Positions 1 to 7,643 of a stretch of 42,795 nucleotides of DNA are shown piece by piece. This stretch comes from Planctomycetota bacterium (GTDB lineage: Bacteria; Planctomycetota; Planctomycetia; Pirellulales; PLA5): the NCBI GenBank assembly GCA_003576845.1, contig QEVJ01000040.1, positions 1 through 42,795 of the forward strand. Direction: 5' to 3'. The notes under the pieces were generated by a model. The model was not told the DNA's origin, did not search any database, and saw only the letters and a list, made by a program, of their open reading frames with translations. Both the position numbers and the translations under genes were made by a program. Within the stretch, counting starts at the first letter, position 1. The number at the start of each line of letters is the position of its first letter.

Positions 1-93
1 GTTGATGTTGGCGAGGTTGTTGGAGATGACGTTGAGCTTCGTCTCCATCGCCTCCATGCCGGTGGCAGCCGTGTATAGCGTTTGAATGCTCAT
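1..93 (-). CDS. flgG: Flagellar distal rod protein FlgG, N-terminal fragment
   Basis: Only the first 31 codons lie in the window; the gene runs off the left edge. The visible residues begin MSIQTLYTAATGMEAMETK and continue into the ISNNLANIN signature of the flagellar rod/hook N-terminal domain, which forms the coiled-coil core of axial flagellar proteins. TAATGMEA near the N-terminus is typical of FlgG, the distal rod subunit. The gene lies 164 bp downstream of flgF on the same strand, the usual flgF-flgG order. The gap is filled with 7-bp repeats, so co-transcription is likely but not proven. The start is the ATG whose complement is at 91-93. The motif supports the family well; FlgG rather than another rod paralogue rests on the motif and the neighbour. 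Confidence 0.85.
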   Translation of the reverse strand, partial: MSIQTLYTAATGMEAMETKLNVISNNLANIN

Positions 94-102
94 GGGAATT
101 AA

Positions 103-134
103 GGATTCGGGATTCGGGATTCAGGATTCGGGGG
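103..134. repeat. Heptanucleotide repeat, GGATTCG type
   Basis: Four contiguous 7-bp units (ggattcg, ggattcg, ggattca, ggattcg) run into a G-tract just upstream of flgG. This is the G-rich arm of a composite element. After about 20 bp of unique sequence a C-rich heptad array follows. Confidence 0.9.
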
Positions 135-153
135 AACGCAGGTCGCTTCGATC

Positions 154-265
154 TAACCTCTAACCTCCAACCTCTAACCTCCAACCTCTAACCTCCAACC
201 TCCAACCTCCAACCTCCAACCTCCAACCTCCAACCTCCAACCTCCAACCTCCAACCTCTAACTCT
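154..265. repeat. Heptanucleotide repeat array, 16 units of YAACCTC
   Basis: Sixteen consecutive 7-bp units alternate between taacctc and caacctc, with the last one degenerate. The left part mixes the two variants and the right part is homogeneous caacctc, as expected from slippage. The array overlaps the end of flgF: the TAG stop of flgF (258-260) is formed within it. A related array in the opposite orientation is found at 32.5 kb. Confidence 0.95.
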
Positions 266-1031
266 GCCGCAACATCCGGTTCGTTATCCCAGAAAGCATC
301 TGATCGTGGTTGCGGATCATATTGACGTTCATTTCCATCGCTCGCGTAGCTTCGATGAGCTGCATCATTTCACTCGTCGCTTGCACGCCGGAATATTCGA
401 GGTAGCCGCTTCGCAGCCGGCGTTCGTCGGGCGGCACGACGGCCACCGGGCCGAGCGGATAGAACCGATTCTCGCCGCGCTTCACCAGATCGCCGAGCGA
501 CGCGGGCCGGACCACGCCCACTTCGCTCACCGCCACGCGCTGTCCATCCGGCGCGATCTGATACACGGCCCCATCCTCGCCGATGCCGGCCGGACCGAGC
601 TCGCGGTCGACGACCACGGGCGTGCCGCCGCCGGTCAGCACGCGCTCGCCTTCTTGCGTGAGCATGTTTCCCTGGGCATCGATGCTGAAGTTGCCCGCCC
701 GCGTCAAATACTTCTCGCCGTCCTTCTCGACCTGAAAGAATCCGTCGCCCAAGATCGCGACGTCGGTGTTCATGCCCGTGTGCTTGAGCGGGCCGGTCGA
801 AAAGTCAGTCACGGTTTCGAAGAACCGCACGCCGCCGGAAAGATCGTTGACGCCCTGCCGGCCCGGCTGGTCGAGTCCCTGCTCGATGGCTTCCGCCGCG
901 CGGGCTTGGAACATTGCCAGCTCGCGCTTGAAGCCGACCGTGTCGACGTTGGCCAGGTTGTTGGCCAGCATCTCGAGCCGTTTGCTCTGCACGTTCGCGC
1001 CGTCGGCGGCGAGGTAAAGCCCGTAAGGCAT
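258..1031 (-). CDS. flgF: Flagellar proximal rod protein FlgF (257 aa)
   Basis: FlgF is a subunit of the flagellar rod, the periplasmic drive shaft assembled through the flagellar type III exporter. The N-terminal signature is ANNLANVDTVGFKRE (residues 24-38). The middle carries the GDGFFQV motif of the flagellar basal-body family, and the C-terminus has the conserved helix with GVQATSEMMQLIEATR. The length fits FlgF. The frame is open 45 codons further upstream, but that part has no family similarity, so I start at MPYGLYLAADG, where the family alignment begins. No convincing Shine-Dalgarno sequence precedes it. The stop codon lies inside the adjacent heptad repeat. FlgF rather than FlgG is supported by the partial flgG downstream. 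Confidence 0.92.
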   Translation of the reverse strand: MPYGLYLAADGANVQSKRLEMLANNLANVDTVGFKRELAMFQARAAEAIEQGLDQPGRQGVNDLSGGVRFFETVTDFSTGPLKHTGMNTDVAILGDGFFQVEKDGEKYLTRAGNFSIDAQGNMLTQEGERVLTGGGTPVVVDRELGPAGIGEDGAVYQIAPDGQRVAVSEVGVVRPASLGDLVKRGENRFYPLGPVAVVPPDERRLRSGYLEYSGVQATSEMMQLIEATRAMEMNVNMIRNHDQMLSGITNRMLRQS

Positions 1032-1343
1032 GGCCGAACCAGAACTACAACGTCGGCCCCCCCGGACCAATGTGTGCCGTCGGGCTATAGCAACGAGCGT
1101 GCCGGTCGCAGCGCTCCGTCCGCGAATCGCGACCGCGTGAATCGCAACCCGAATGAAGCAAAGCAATTGCGCATCGGGACGTCGCCGATGCTAGCATGCG
1201 CCCACAACTCGGCGAAATCGGCCCATTCGGCGAGCTTCGCCGATGCTAGCGGCGAGAAGTGCCGAACGGTAATCCGGCGGTCATGCTCGAACAATCGCAA
1301 CGGCCGACGACGAACGGCCCACTGCCCACTGCCCACTCCAGAT
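1032..1343. other. Intergenic region between DUF58 gene and flgF
   Basis: About 310 bp without a supported gene. It holds a 13-bp direct repeat, cgccgatgctagc, at 1183-1195 and 1238-1250. The second copy sits in a short imperfect hairpin (cttcgccg ... cggcgagaag). Three cccact-type heptads end just before the DUF58 stop codon. No T-run follows the hairpin, so I do not call a terminator. A promoter for flgF should lie here but none is obvious. Confidence 0.6.
1318..1338. repeat. Short heptanucleotide repeat, CCCACTG x3
   Basis: Three tandem 7-bp units (cccactg, cccactg, cccactc) end 5 bp before the stop codon of the DUF58 gene. It is the smallest member of the intergenic heptad family in this window. 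Confidence 0.75.
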
Positions 1344-2252
1344 CTATCGCCCCCGCCGCGTCTCCGCCCGCGCGTTGAGATAGTCGACCAGCACCTCGCC
1401 CATGTGCCGGGTCGTGTCGACGAGCAGATACTCGACGCGGTTGCGATGGGCGATCTCTTCCAGCTCGGCGTTGAACCGTTCCATTGCCGCCAGGTACGCC
1501 TCGCGCAAATCGTCCGGCCGGGCGAGCATTTCTTCGGGGATCTCTAGGCCCACGAACTTGACCATGCCGTCGAACTCGAACGCCAACTCGTCATGGTGCA
1601 TGACCTGCATCAGCACGACCTCGTGCCGCTGGTAGCGGAGCCGCTGGAGGGCCGATTCGAGCGACGCGAGGTCCGTGAAGAAGTCGGAGAGCACGATCAC
1701 GATCTCGCGGCGCTTCATGCGGCCGGCGAGTTCGGTGAGGCAATCGCTGATTTGCGTTTTTTCGCGCGGCTCGATCTCGTCGAGGTGCTCCGTCATGCGG
1801 ACGATCTGGCCCATCGCGTTGCTCGGCGGGACGAAGCCGCGAATGCGATCGTCGAACGTGGCGAGCGAGACTTTGTCGCTCTGGCGGACGATCGAGTGCC
1901 CGAGCGTCGTCGCCAGCCGCGACGCATAGAGCAGCTTTTGCTCGTCGCCGTCGCCGTAGCGCATCGACGCCGACACGTCGAGCACGAGGTGGCAGACGAA
2001 ATTCGTCTCCATCTCGTACTGCTTGATGAAATACTTGTCGCGCGTGAAGTAGACCCGCCAGTCGATGTGCTTGGGATCGTCGCCGGGCGCGTACTCGCGA
2101 TGGCCCGCGAACTCGACGGCAAAACCCGAAAGCGGCGAACGATGGTGCCCCGCGAGATTGCCGATCACGAGTCCGCGCGGCTCCAACGAGCGATCGGCGA
2201 CGCGGTTGAGCACGTCGGGGTCGAGGTAGCGGGAGAGGACGGATTGGGGCAC
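1344..2252 (-). CDS. DUF58 / vWA-fold protein paired with MoxR (302 aa)
   Basis: The DUF58 signature is clear: GHHRSPLSGFAVEFAGHREY (residues 35-54), then the pattern PGDDPKHIDWRVY. Next comes a von Willebrand A-type domain whose metal-ion site D-V-S-A-S (residues 92-96) keeps the D-x-S-x-S pattern. A second vWA strand is VIVLSDFF. There is no transmembrane segment, so it is probably cytosolic. DUF58 proteins are nearly always encoded beside MoxR ATPases, as here; the pair is thought to act as a chaperone or metal-insertion system for envelope complexes, but the substrate is unknown. The start codon is GTG. The next in-frame Met is near residue 81, inside the domain, and the N-terminus (QSVLSRYLDPDVL) matches the family, so GTG is favoured. 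A composite repeat of about 245 bp separates it from moxR. Confidence 0.9.
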   Translation of the reverse strand: MPQSVLSRYLDPDVLNRVADRSLEPRGLVIGNLAGHHRSPLSGFAVEFAGHREYAPGDDPKHIDWRVYFTRDKYFIKQYEMETNFVCHLVLDVSASMRYGDGDEQKLLYASRLATTLGHSIVRQSDKVSLATFDDRIRGFVPPSNAMGQIVRMTEHLDEIEPREKTQISDCLTELAGRMKRREIVIVLSDFFTDLASLESALQRLRYQRHEVVLMQVMHHDELAFEFDGMVKFVGLEIPEEMLARPDDLREAYLAAMERFNAELEEIAHRNRVEYLLVDTTRHMGEVLVDYLNARAETRRGR

Positions 2253-2255
2253 GGG

Positions 2256-2500
2256 AATCGGGGGTCAGTGGTCAGGGGTCGGGGAGGATTCGGGATTCGG
2301 GGTTAGTCGCTCGCGATTGCGTTGGACGGCGAATTGTGAGTGGTAAATGGTGAGTTGTGAATGTCAAATGGCGGAGTCGTGTCGCCTCGTCGCCGATCTG
2401 CGGACGTATGTGGATTGTCGTTCACAAATCACCATTCACGATTTTCCATTCACCATTCGCCTTCCCCAGCCCCCAGTCCCCAGCCCCCAGCCCCAAGTCC
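2256..2500. repeat. Composite heptad element with inverted architecture
   Basis: Four blocks, all of 7-bp period, fill the gap between the MoxR and DUF58 genes. They are G-rich ggtcagt/ggattcg units (2256-2303), gtgaatg-type units (2331-2373), cattcac-type units (2421-2462) and ccccagc/ccccagt units (2463-2500). The second and third blocks are approximate reverse complements around a unique loop of about 47 bp. The outer G-rich and C-rich blocks extend the symmetry, so the whole could fold as a long imperfect hairpin. The last block ends 4 bp before the MoxR stop codon. Confidence 0.88.
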
Positions 2501-2504
2501 CTGT

Positions 2505-3533
2505 TCACGCGGCCGGTTTGGAATACGCCTTATTCGCCGGCACTTCGCGCATCAACTGTTCGATCAACTGCTCACTGTTGACTCCGGCTGCTTGGGCGGC
2601 GTAGTTGCCCGCGATGCGGTGCCGCAGGGCTGGCTTGGCGACCGCCTGCACGTCTTCGACCGTCGCATGGTGCCGGCCGTAGAGAATCGCCCGCGCCTTG
2701 GCCGCCGTAATGAGCGCGAGCACGCCGCGGGGACCCGCGCCCCAACTGATCCACTTATTGACGAACTCCGGCGCTTCCTTCGTTTGCGGCCGCGACGCCC
2801 GCACGAGCGCCCACGCGTACCCCAGAACCTGATCGCTCACCGGCACGCGGTTGACGAGTTGCTGCACGGCCAAAATCTCGTCGGCGCCCAGCACCGGCTC
2901 GATCTTACCTTGCTGCCCCGTCGTCACGCGGCGGGCGATCTCCCATTCTTCCGCGCCGCTCGGATAGTCGACCTTGATGTGCAGCAGGAACCGATCGAGC
3001 TGCGCCTCCGGGAGCGGATAGGTTCCTTCTTGTTCGAGCGGGTTTTGCGTAGCCAGCACGAAAAACGGCGCGGGGAGCTTGTGCATCGTGCCGCCGGCCG
3101 ACACTTGCCGCTCCTGCATCGCTTCGAGCATGGCGGCCTGCGTCTTCGGCGGCGTGCGGTTGATTTCGTCGGCGAGAATCATGTTCGCAAACAGCGGTCC
3201 GGCGAGGAACTTGTATTCGCGCTGGCCCGTTTGCAGGTTCTCTTGAATGATCTCCGTCCCCGTGATGTCGCTGGGCATCAAGTCCGGCGTGAACTGAATC
3301 CGCTTGAAAGACAGATGCAGCGACTCGGCGAGCGAGCTGATCATGAGCGTCTTGGCGAGCCCCGGCACGCCTTCCAAGAGCGCATGCCCGCGGCTGAACA
3401 TGGCCACGAGAATCTGCTCGATCACCTCATTCTGTCCGACGATCGCCTTCGACAGCTCGTCGCAAATCCGGTTGTAAGCATCCTCGCAAGCAGCCACGGC
3501 GGCCACATCGTCGGAATCATTTTGCAAAGACAT
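2505..3533 (-). CDS. MoxR-family AAA+ ATPase (342 aa)
   Basis: A MoxR-type AAA+ ATPase, the partner of the DUF58 protein encoded next. Walker A is GVPGLAKT (residues 55-62). Walker B is MILADEINR, with D122 and E123. The MoxR-specific segment TPPKTQAAMLEAMQERQVS follows, then sensor 1 ATQNPLEQEGTYPLPEAQ and the arginine-bearing LDRFL. Length and motif order are normal. MoxR proteins use ATP to remodel or load vWA-domain partners, and this cluster encodes three such proteins. The start chosen is MSLQNDSDD, preceded by GGAG about 10 nt upstream. The frame is open 28 codons further upstream, but that part crosses a spacer and looks non-coding. Confidence 0.95.
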   Translation of the reverse strand: MSLQNDSDDVAAVAACEDAYNRICDELSKAIVGQNEVIEQILVAMFSRGHALLEGVPGLAKTLMISSLAESLHLSFKRIQFTPDLMPSDITGTEIIQENLQTGQREYKFLAGPLFANMILADEINRTPPKTQAAMLEAMQERQVSAGGTMHKLPAPFFVLATQNPLEQEGTYPLPEAQLDRFLLHIKVDYPSGAEEWEIARRVTTGQQGKIEPVLGADEILAVQQLVNRVPVSDQVLGYAWALVRASRPQTKEAPEFVNKWISWGAGPRGVLALITAAKARAILYGRHHATVEDVQAVAKPALRHRIAGNYAAQAAGVNSEQLIEQLMREVPANKAYSKPAA

Positions 3534-3603
3534 CGAAATCAATCTCCAAGTTGCCAAGTGAAGGCATTCGCCACGTCGAGACAAGAAATCCTGCGTCCTG
3601 ACT

Positions 3604-3640
3604 CCCTCGATCCTCAATCCTCAATCCTCGATCCTCCCCC
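3604..3640. repeat. Heptanucleotide repeat, ATCCTCG/ATCCTCA type
   Basis: Five tandem units of the form atcctca/atcctcg/atcctcc immediately follow the stop codon of the 1333-aa coiled-coil gene (minus strand). The same unit recurs at 32641-32696, also immediately after a minus-strand stop codon. Confidence 0.88.
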
Positions 3641-3641
3641 A

Positions 3642-6600
3642 TCAATCCACCGCCTGAAAATACCGCTTGAGCCGCTCCTCGTATCCGCGCGGCGCACGCC
3701 GCAACGCATCGGCGCGGATCGCGTCTTGCTGCCGCTTGGGCAATTTGGCGAACCACGGCGGAAGCTCGACTTTCGCCGGATCGCCGGAGGCCGCGTTGCC
3801 GTTCGCGTCCCCCGTGCGGCTGTCGGCGGTCTGCGATGCGGCCGTTTGGTCGAGCGGCTTTTCGCCCGCCGCTTGATTCTGCGCCGCAGCGCCTGCGGTT
3901 GCTGCGCCGCCCTTGCCGCGCGGCGACGAAGCGTTCTCCGCGGTCTGCCCTTGGCCGAGGTTCTCCGTTTCGCCTTGCCCCTGGCCCATGCCTTGTGCTT
4001 GTCCGAGCGCGGCCGAGGCTTGGGCATTGGCTGCGGCGCCGGCGATCATCTCGGCCGTCACCTCCGGCGAGTTCGGCACGAATCCGGTGCCGAGCTGCCC
4101 GGCCTGCGATTGTGCCTGGCCGCGGCCCGGCTGCATTCCTTGCCCCTGGCCCATCCCTTCGCCCGTGCCCTCCGACTTTCCCATACCGGGTTCAGAACCT
4201 TGTCCCGTGCCTTCGCCGGGCTGTTCGCCCATGCCCTGCTGTTCGCCGTCGCCGGGCTGCATACCTTCGCCCGTCGCTTGTTGGCCGGTCGAAGCGAATT
4301 CGCTGCCGGGTAACGCCTGCGCAAGTTGCGACGCCGTTTCGAGCGCCTCGCGCAGCGGCGGATTGGCGACCTGCTCCTGGCCCGACACATCGACCGCTCC
4401 TTCTCCGAGCGTGCGCTGCGCCTCAGCAAATTGCTGCTGCGCCTGAGCGAGTCCTTGGGCCGCCTCGACTTGGGCAGCGGTCGGCGGCGCGGGCGAAGGA
4501 CTCGTGCCCGCCTCGTTTGGCGAAGGCTTGCCCTGCGGCGCTTCACCCGCGTCGCTCGGCGGCGCCTGCGCGGCTTGGCCTGCTTCCGTCGCTTTGGCCA
4601 ATGCTTCGCCAAGTTCGCCGATCGCGTCGCGAGCCGCTTGTTGGCGGAGCGCCGCGTCGGCGATGGCCTCCGCAATTTGCCGATCGCGGCGAACTTGTTG
4701 GGCCCGGGCGACGATGTCGGCGGCGGCCCGCTGGAGGTCCGCTTGAACTTCGCCGGCGGCTTCGACCGCGTCGCGCGGCGCTTCGCCGGCTCGGGCGCCT
4801 CGTTTCGCCACGGCTTGCGCGTCGCGCAGCGCCGCCGTCGCGCCCGGATCGACGTTCGAGGCTTTCTCGGCAAGTTCGCCCGCTTGCGACTGCCGCCCCG
4901 CAAGTTGTTGCGCCTCCTTCGCGGCGAGCGCCGCTTTTGCCTCCGCGATCTTGCCGGCAGCATCGGCGAGTCGATCCGCGGTCGATTGCTGCGACTCTTG
5001 GGCGGCGTCGGCTTCGCCCTTGCCGAGCGCTCCGCTTGCCGCCTCGGACGACTGGCCCGCGGCAGCGAGCGGTTCGGCGGCTTGCGGCGCGACGTCGGAA
5101 GCTTGCTCCTTGGCGGCGGCGGCGAGTTCGCCGACGCGCTCCTGTGCAGCCGCGTCGGATTGGCCGTCGTTTTTTGCCTTCGACGCTTCCGCCGCGGCGG
5201 CGTCGGCGAGTTGCTCGGCTTCGGCGAGCGCGGCTTGCGCCTTCTCGCGCGCGGCGTCGGCGGCCGGACGATTGCCTTCGGCCATGTGCTGTGCCGCTTC
5301 GCGGGCGGCTTTTTCCGCTTCGGCCAGCGCGCGCTCGACGCCGCCTTCCGCGCCTTGAGCGGCTTCCGCGGCGGCATCGGCGACCAGCTGCTGCTCGGCA
5401 GCCGCCTCTTGCATGGCCTGGGGCGTGTCGCCCGGTGGCGCGGCTTGTTCGGCGGAGGCGTCGGCGGCGCGCTGTTTCGCGGCGGCTTCCGCGACCTTTC
5501 CCGCCCGCTCGAATGCCTTGGCGGCCTGTTCGCGGCCGGCGGCGCGCTGCTGCTCCGCTCGTGCAGCGCGGACTTTATTGGCGGCTTCGTCGAGCTTCGC
5601 GAGCTTCTCCGCCGCCGCACTCGCGCTCGGGTCGATGGCGGTTTCGATCGGCTCCCGCGCGGCGTCGAGTTCCGCAAGCTGGCCTTCCGCTTCCACGCCG
5701 AGGTCCTTGGCCGCGTCGGCGATCTCCTTTCGCAACCCTCCGGCCGCGTCGGACAAATACTTCGCCGCTTCTTTCGCCTGTTCCGCCGACTTGCTGGCGT
5801 TCGCCTTCGACGTTTCGCCGGGGCGTTGTTCTGCTTGTGCGAGTTGCTCGGCGGCGGCTTGGATCGGACGTTTGGCTTGCGCGAGCCGTTTGGACACTTC
5901 CGGCGCGGTGTTTTTCACGCCTTCCGCCACGCGCTCGGCGACCTTCTCGACATCGCGTTGTTCGCTCGAAAGAGCTTCGGCCGTCTTAGCGTCGAGGCCA
6001 GCTTCTCGCGCCGCCTTGCCGGCCCGGTCGGCGACGGCGCGTTCCGCGGCGGCCGCTCGCTCGATCGCTTCCGCCGCGCGGGCAAGCTCTCCGATCTTCA
6101 CGCCAAGCGCCCTCCGCTTCGTCGCATCGAGCGCCGCTTCGACTTCCGCCTTGGCGAGTTCCACGGCTCGCGTCGCCTTTTCGGCCGCCGCTTGGCTTGC
6201 GCCGGTCGGCTTGTCGCCGACTTGTTTCTGGGCTTCCGCCGCTGCCCGTGCCGCGTCCGCCGCCCGGTCGATCCGAGCCTTCGCCGCCGCGGGCAAATCG
6301 CGGTTGTCGTCGACTTTGTCCAGTCGACTCGCCACCTCGTTCTCGCGCTGCTGCGCTTGCGCCGGATTGCTTGCCGCCGCTTGCTCCGCAGATTCTTGCT
6401 GCGACTCGATCGCCCGCAACTCGTCGCGGGCTTGCTCCAGATCGCGGGCCTGCGCGTTCAACTGGTCGGCCGTTTTGTCGGAATTGGCAAAATCCGACAA
6501 ATCGTTGAGCCGCTCTTCGATCGCCGCCAGATTGGCAAGCACTTTGTCTTGCTGGGCCACAGCGGCCTCGCGAGCGTTCTCGAAGACGCCTTCTTCCGCC

Positions 6601-7643
6601 TTCGCCGATGCCGCTTGGGCTTGATCGACGAACGCGGTCGTGTCGGGCGTGTCTTTGACCAATTCGCCAAGGTCGGCGAGTGCCTCGCGAATCTTGGCCT
6701 GACGCTCGGTCAACTCGGTCGTCGTCTTGGCGTCGAGCGGCGACTTCTGCGTTTCCGTCCGCAGTTCATTCTGGCGGGCCGCGAGCGCGCGCACGAGTTC
6801 CAACGCCGCCTGGCGATCGCTGTCGATCCGATCCTTCGACCGCGCTAGCCGAGGTAGCAAACGTTCCAGCGCGTCGATGACCCGTTGCTGGCTGTAGCCC
6901 GCGGAGGCATACCGCACGGCCTCGGCCACCCGGCGATGCTTTCCGTCGCCGTCGAGGGCCAGGATCGCGTTGTCGATTTCGCCCCGCGTATTTGCTTTCT
7001 GCAAATCCTGCATGCCGCCGATCGCCTCGGCCGCGACTTCGCCGCCCCAACCGGCCACGTCGGCCAGGGCCAGCTCCAGCGCCGTGAACAGCGTCCGCAC
7101 GTCGCGCTGGTCTTGCCGCGCCGCGAGCACCTGCCGCTCGCGTTCGCCCTCGATCGTCTTGAGCAGCGCGGCCGTCACGTCGCGAATGGCCGACTGCCGG
7201 GCGATCAACTCCTTGACTTGCGCTTCAAGCCGAGACATCCGCAGCCGGCGAAGCAGCTTCTGCCGTTCGGCCGCGAGCGTGATGACGATGTCCCGCGTCT
7301 TGTTGCGCACTTCGCCGACGATCGCCTCGCGCTCGGCCGGCTCGACTTCTTGAGCCTTGACCAGCAGCGCGACGACGCCCTGCATTTCTTCCTCGATGAG
7401 CGTGTCGATCTCGTCCCGCATGAGCCGCACGTCGCGGCCAAGCTGCGAGTTCTCCAGGCCGTTCTCCTGCAATTGCCGCAGTTGCAGATCGAGCATGTTC
7501 GCCACCATGCCGCGGGCGACTTCCGTTGCCCGCTTCTGGGCCTGCTCGTGATTCTTTAGCTGGTCGACTTCGACCGCCCGAGCCACGCTCGCCGCGGCGA
7601 TGCAAACCAGACAAGCCGCCGCATATCGCCATGCACCGCTCAT
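3642..7643 (-). CDS. Exported Ala-rich giant coiled-coil protein (1333 aa)
   Basis: I recognise no catalytic domain. The N-terminus is a good Sec signal peptide (hydrophobic core CLVCIAAASVARA, cleavage likely after residue 23). About 1000 residues follow that are dominated by Ala, Glu, Gln, Lys and Arg with heptad-like spacing, so long helical coiled coils are expected. Around residues 1120-1185 a low-complexity stretch rich in Gly, Gln and Met occurs (repeats such as GEGMGQGQGMQPG). The last ~45 residues are a compact segment (LPPWFAKLPKRQQDAI ... ERLKRYF) that looks conserved. The start codon overlaps the stop of the upstream DUF4175-like gene (ATGA), so the two are translationally coupled. 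It probably acts in the periplasm with the vWA membrane proteins of the operon, perhaps as a spacer or scaffold; this role is inference. The large open frames on the opposite strand here are composition artefacts. Confidence 0.85.
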   Translation of the reverse strand: MSGAWRYAAACLVCIAAASVARAVEVDQLKNHEQAQKRATEVARGMVANMLDLQLRQLQENGLENSQLGRDVRLMRDEIDTLIEEEMQGVVALLVKAQEVEPAEREAIVGEVRNKTRDIVITLAAERQKLLRRLRMSRLEAQVKELIARQSAIRDVTAALLKTIEGERERQVLAARQDQRDVRTLFTALELALADVAGWGGEVAAEAIGGMQDLQKANTRGEIDNAILALDGDGKHRRVAEAVRYASAGYSQQRVIDALERLLPRLARSKDRIDSDRQAALELVRALAARQNELRTETQKSPLDAKTTTELTERQAKIREALADLGELVKDTPDTTAFVDQAQAASAKAEEGVFENAREAAVAQQDKVLANLAAIEERLNDLSDFANSDKTADQLNAQARDLEQARDELRAIESQQESAEQAAASNPAQAQQRENEVASRLDKVDDNRDLPAAAKARIDRAADAARAAAEAQKQVGDKPTGASQAAAEKATRAVELAKAEVEAALDATKRRALGVKIGELARAAEAIERAAAAERAVADRAGKAAREAGLDAKTAEALSSEQRDVEKVAERVAEGVKNTAPEVSKRLAQAKRPIQAAAEQLAQAEQRPGETSKANASKSAEQAKEAAKYLSDAAGGLRKEIADAAKDLGVEAEGQLAELDAAREPIETAIDPSASAAAEKLAKLDEAANKVRAARAEQQRAAGREQAAKAFERAGKVAEAAAKQRAADASAEQAAPPGDTPQAMQEAAAEQQLVADAAAEAAQGAEGGVERALAEAEKAAREAAQHMAEGNRPAADAAREKAQAALAEAEQLADAAAAEASKAKNDGQSDAAAQERVGELAAAAKEQASDVAPQAAEPLAAAGQSSEAASGALGKGEADAAQESQQSTADRLADAAGKIAEAKAALAAKEAQQLAGRQSQAGELAEKASNVDPGATAALRDAQAVAKRGARAGEAPRDAVEAAGEVQADLQRAAADIVARAQQVRRDRQIAEAIADAALRQQAARDAIGELGEALAKATEAGQAAQAPPSDAGEAPQGKPSPNEAGTSPSPAPPTAAQVEAAQGLAQAQQQFAEAQRTLGEGAVDVSGQEQVANPPLREALETASQLAQALPGSEFASTGQQATGEGMQPGDGEQQGMGEQPGEGTGQGSEPGMGKSEGTGEGMGQGQGMQPGRGQAQSQAGQLGTGFVPNSPEVTAEMIAGAAANAQASAALGQAQGMGQGQGETENLGQGQTAENASSPRGKGGAATAGAAAQNQAAGEKPLDQTAASQTADSRTGDANGNAASGDPAKVELPPWFAKLPKRQQDAIRADALRRAPRGYEERLKRYFQAVD

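Noticed and set aside
154-265. CRISPR array
   Set aside because: Units are 7 bp with no spacers; no cas genes are present.
306-1547. 413-codon open frame on the plus strand
   Set aside because: Antisense to flgF and part of the DUF58 gene, and spans their spacer; not a real gene.
3836-6848. Long open frames on the plus strand (717 and 840 codons) opposite the coiled-coil gene
   Set aside because: They mirror the Ala/Glu/Gln-rich low-complexity gene on the other strand; their translations are Arg/Leu/Ala-rich with no signal peptide, motif or plausible start.
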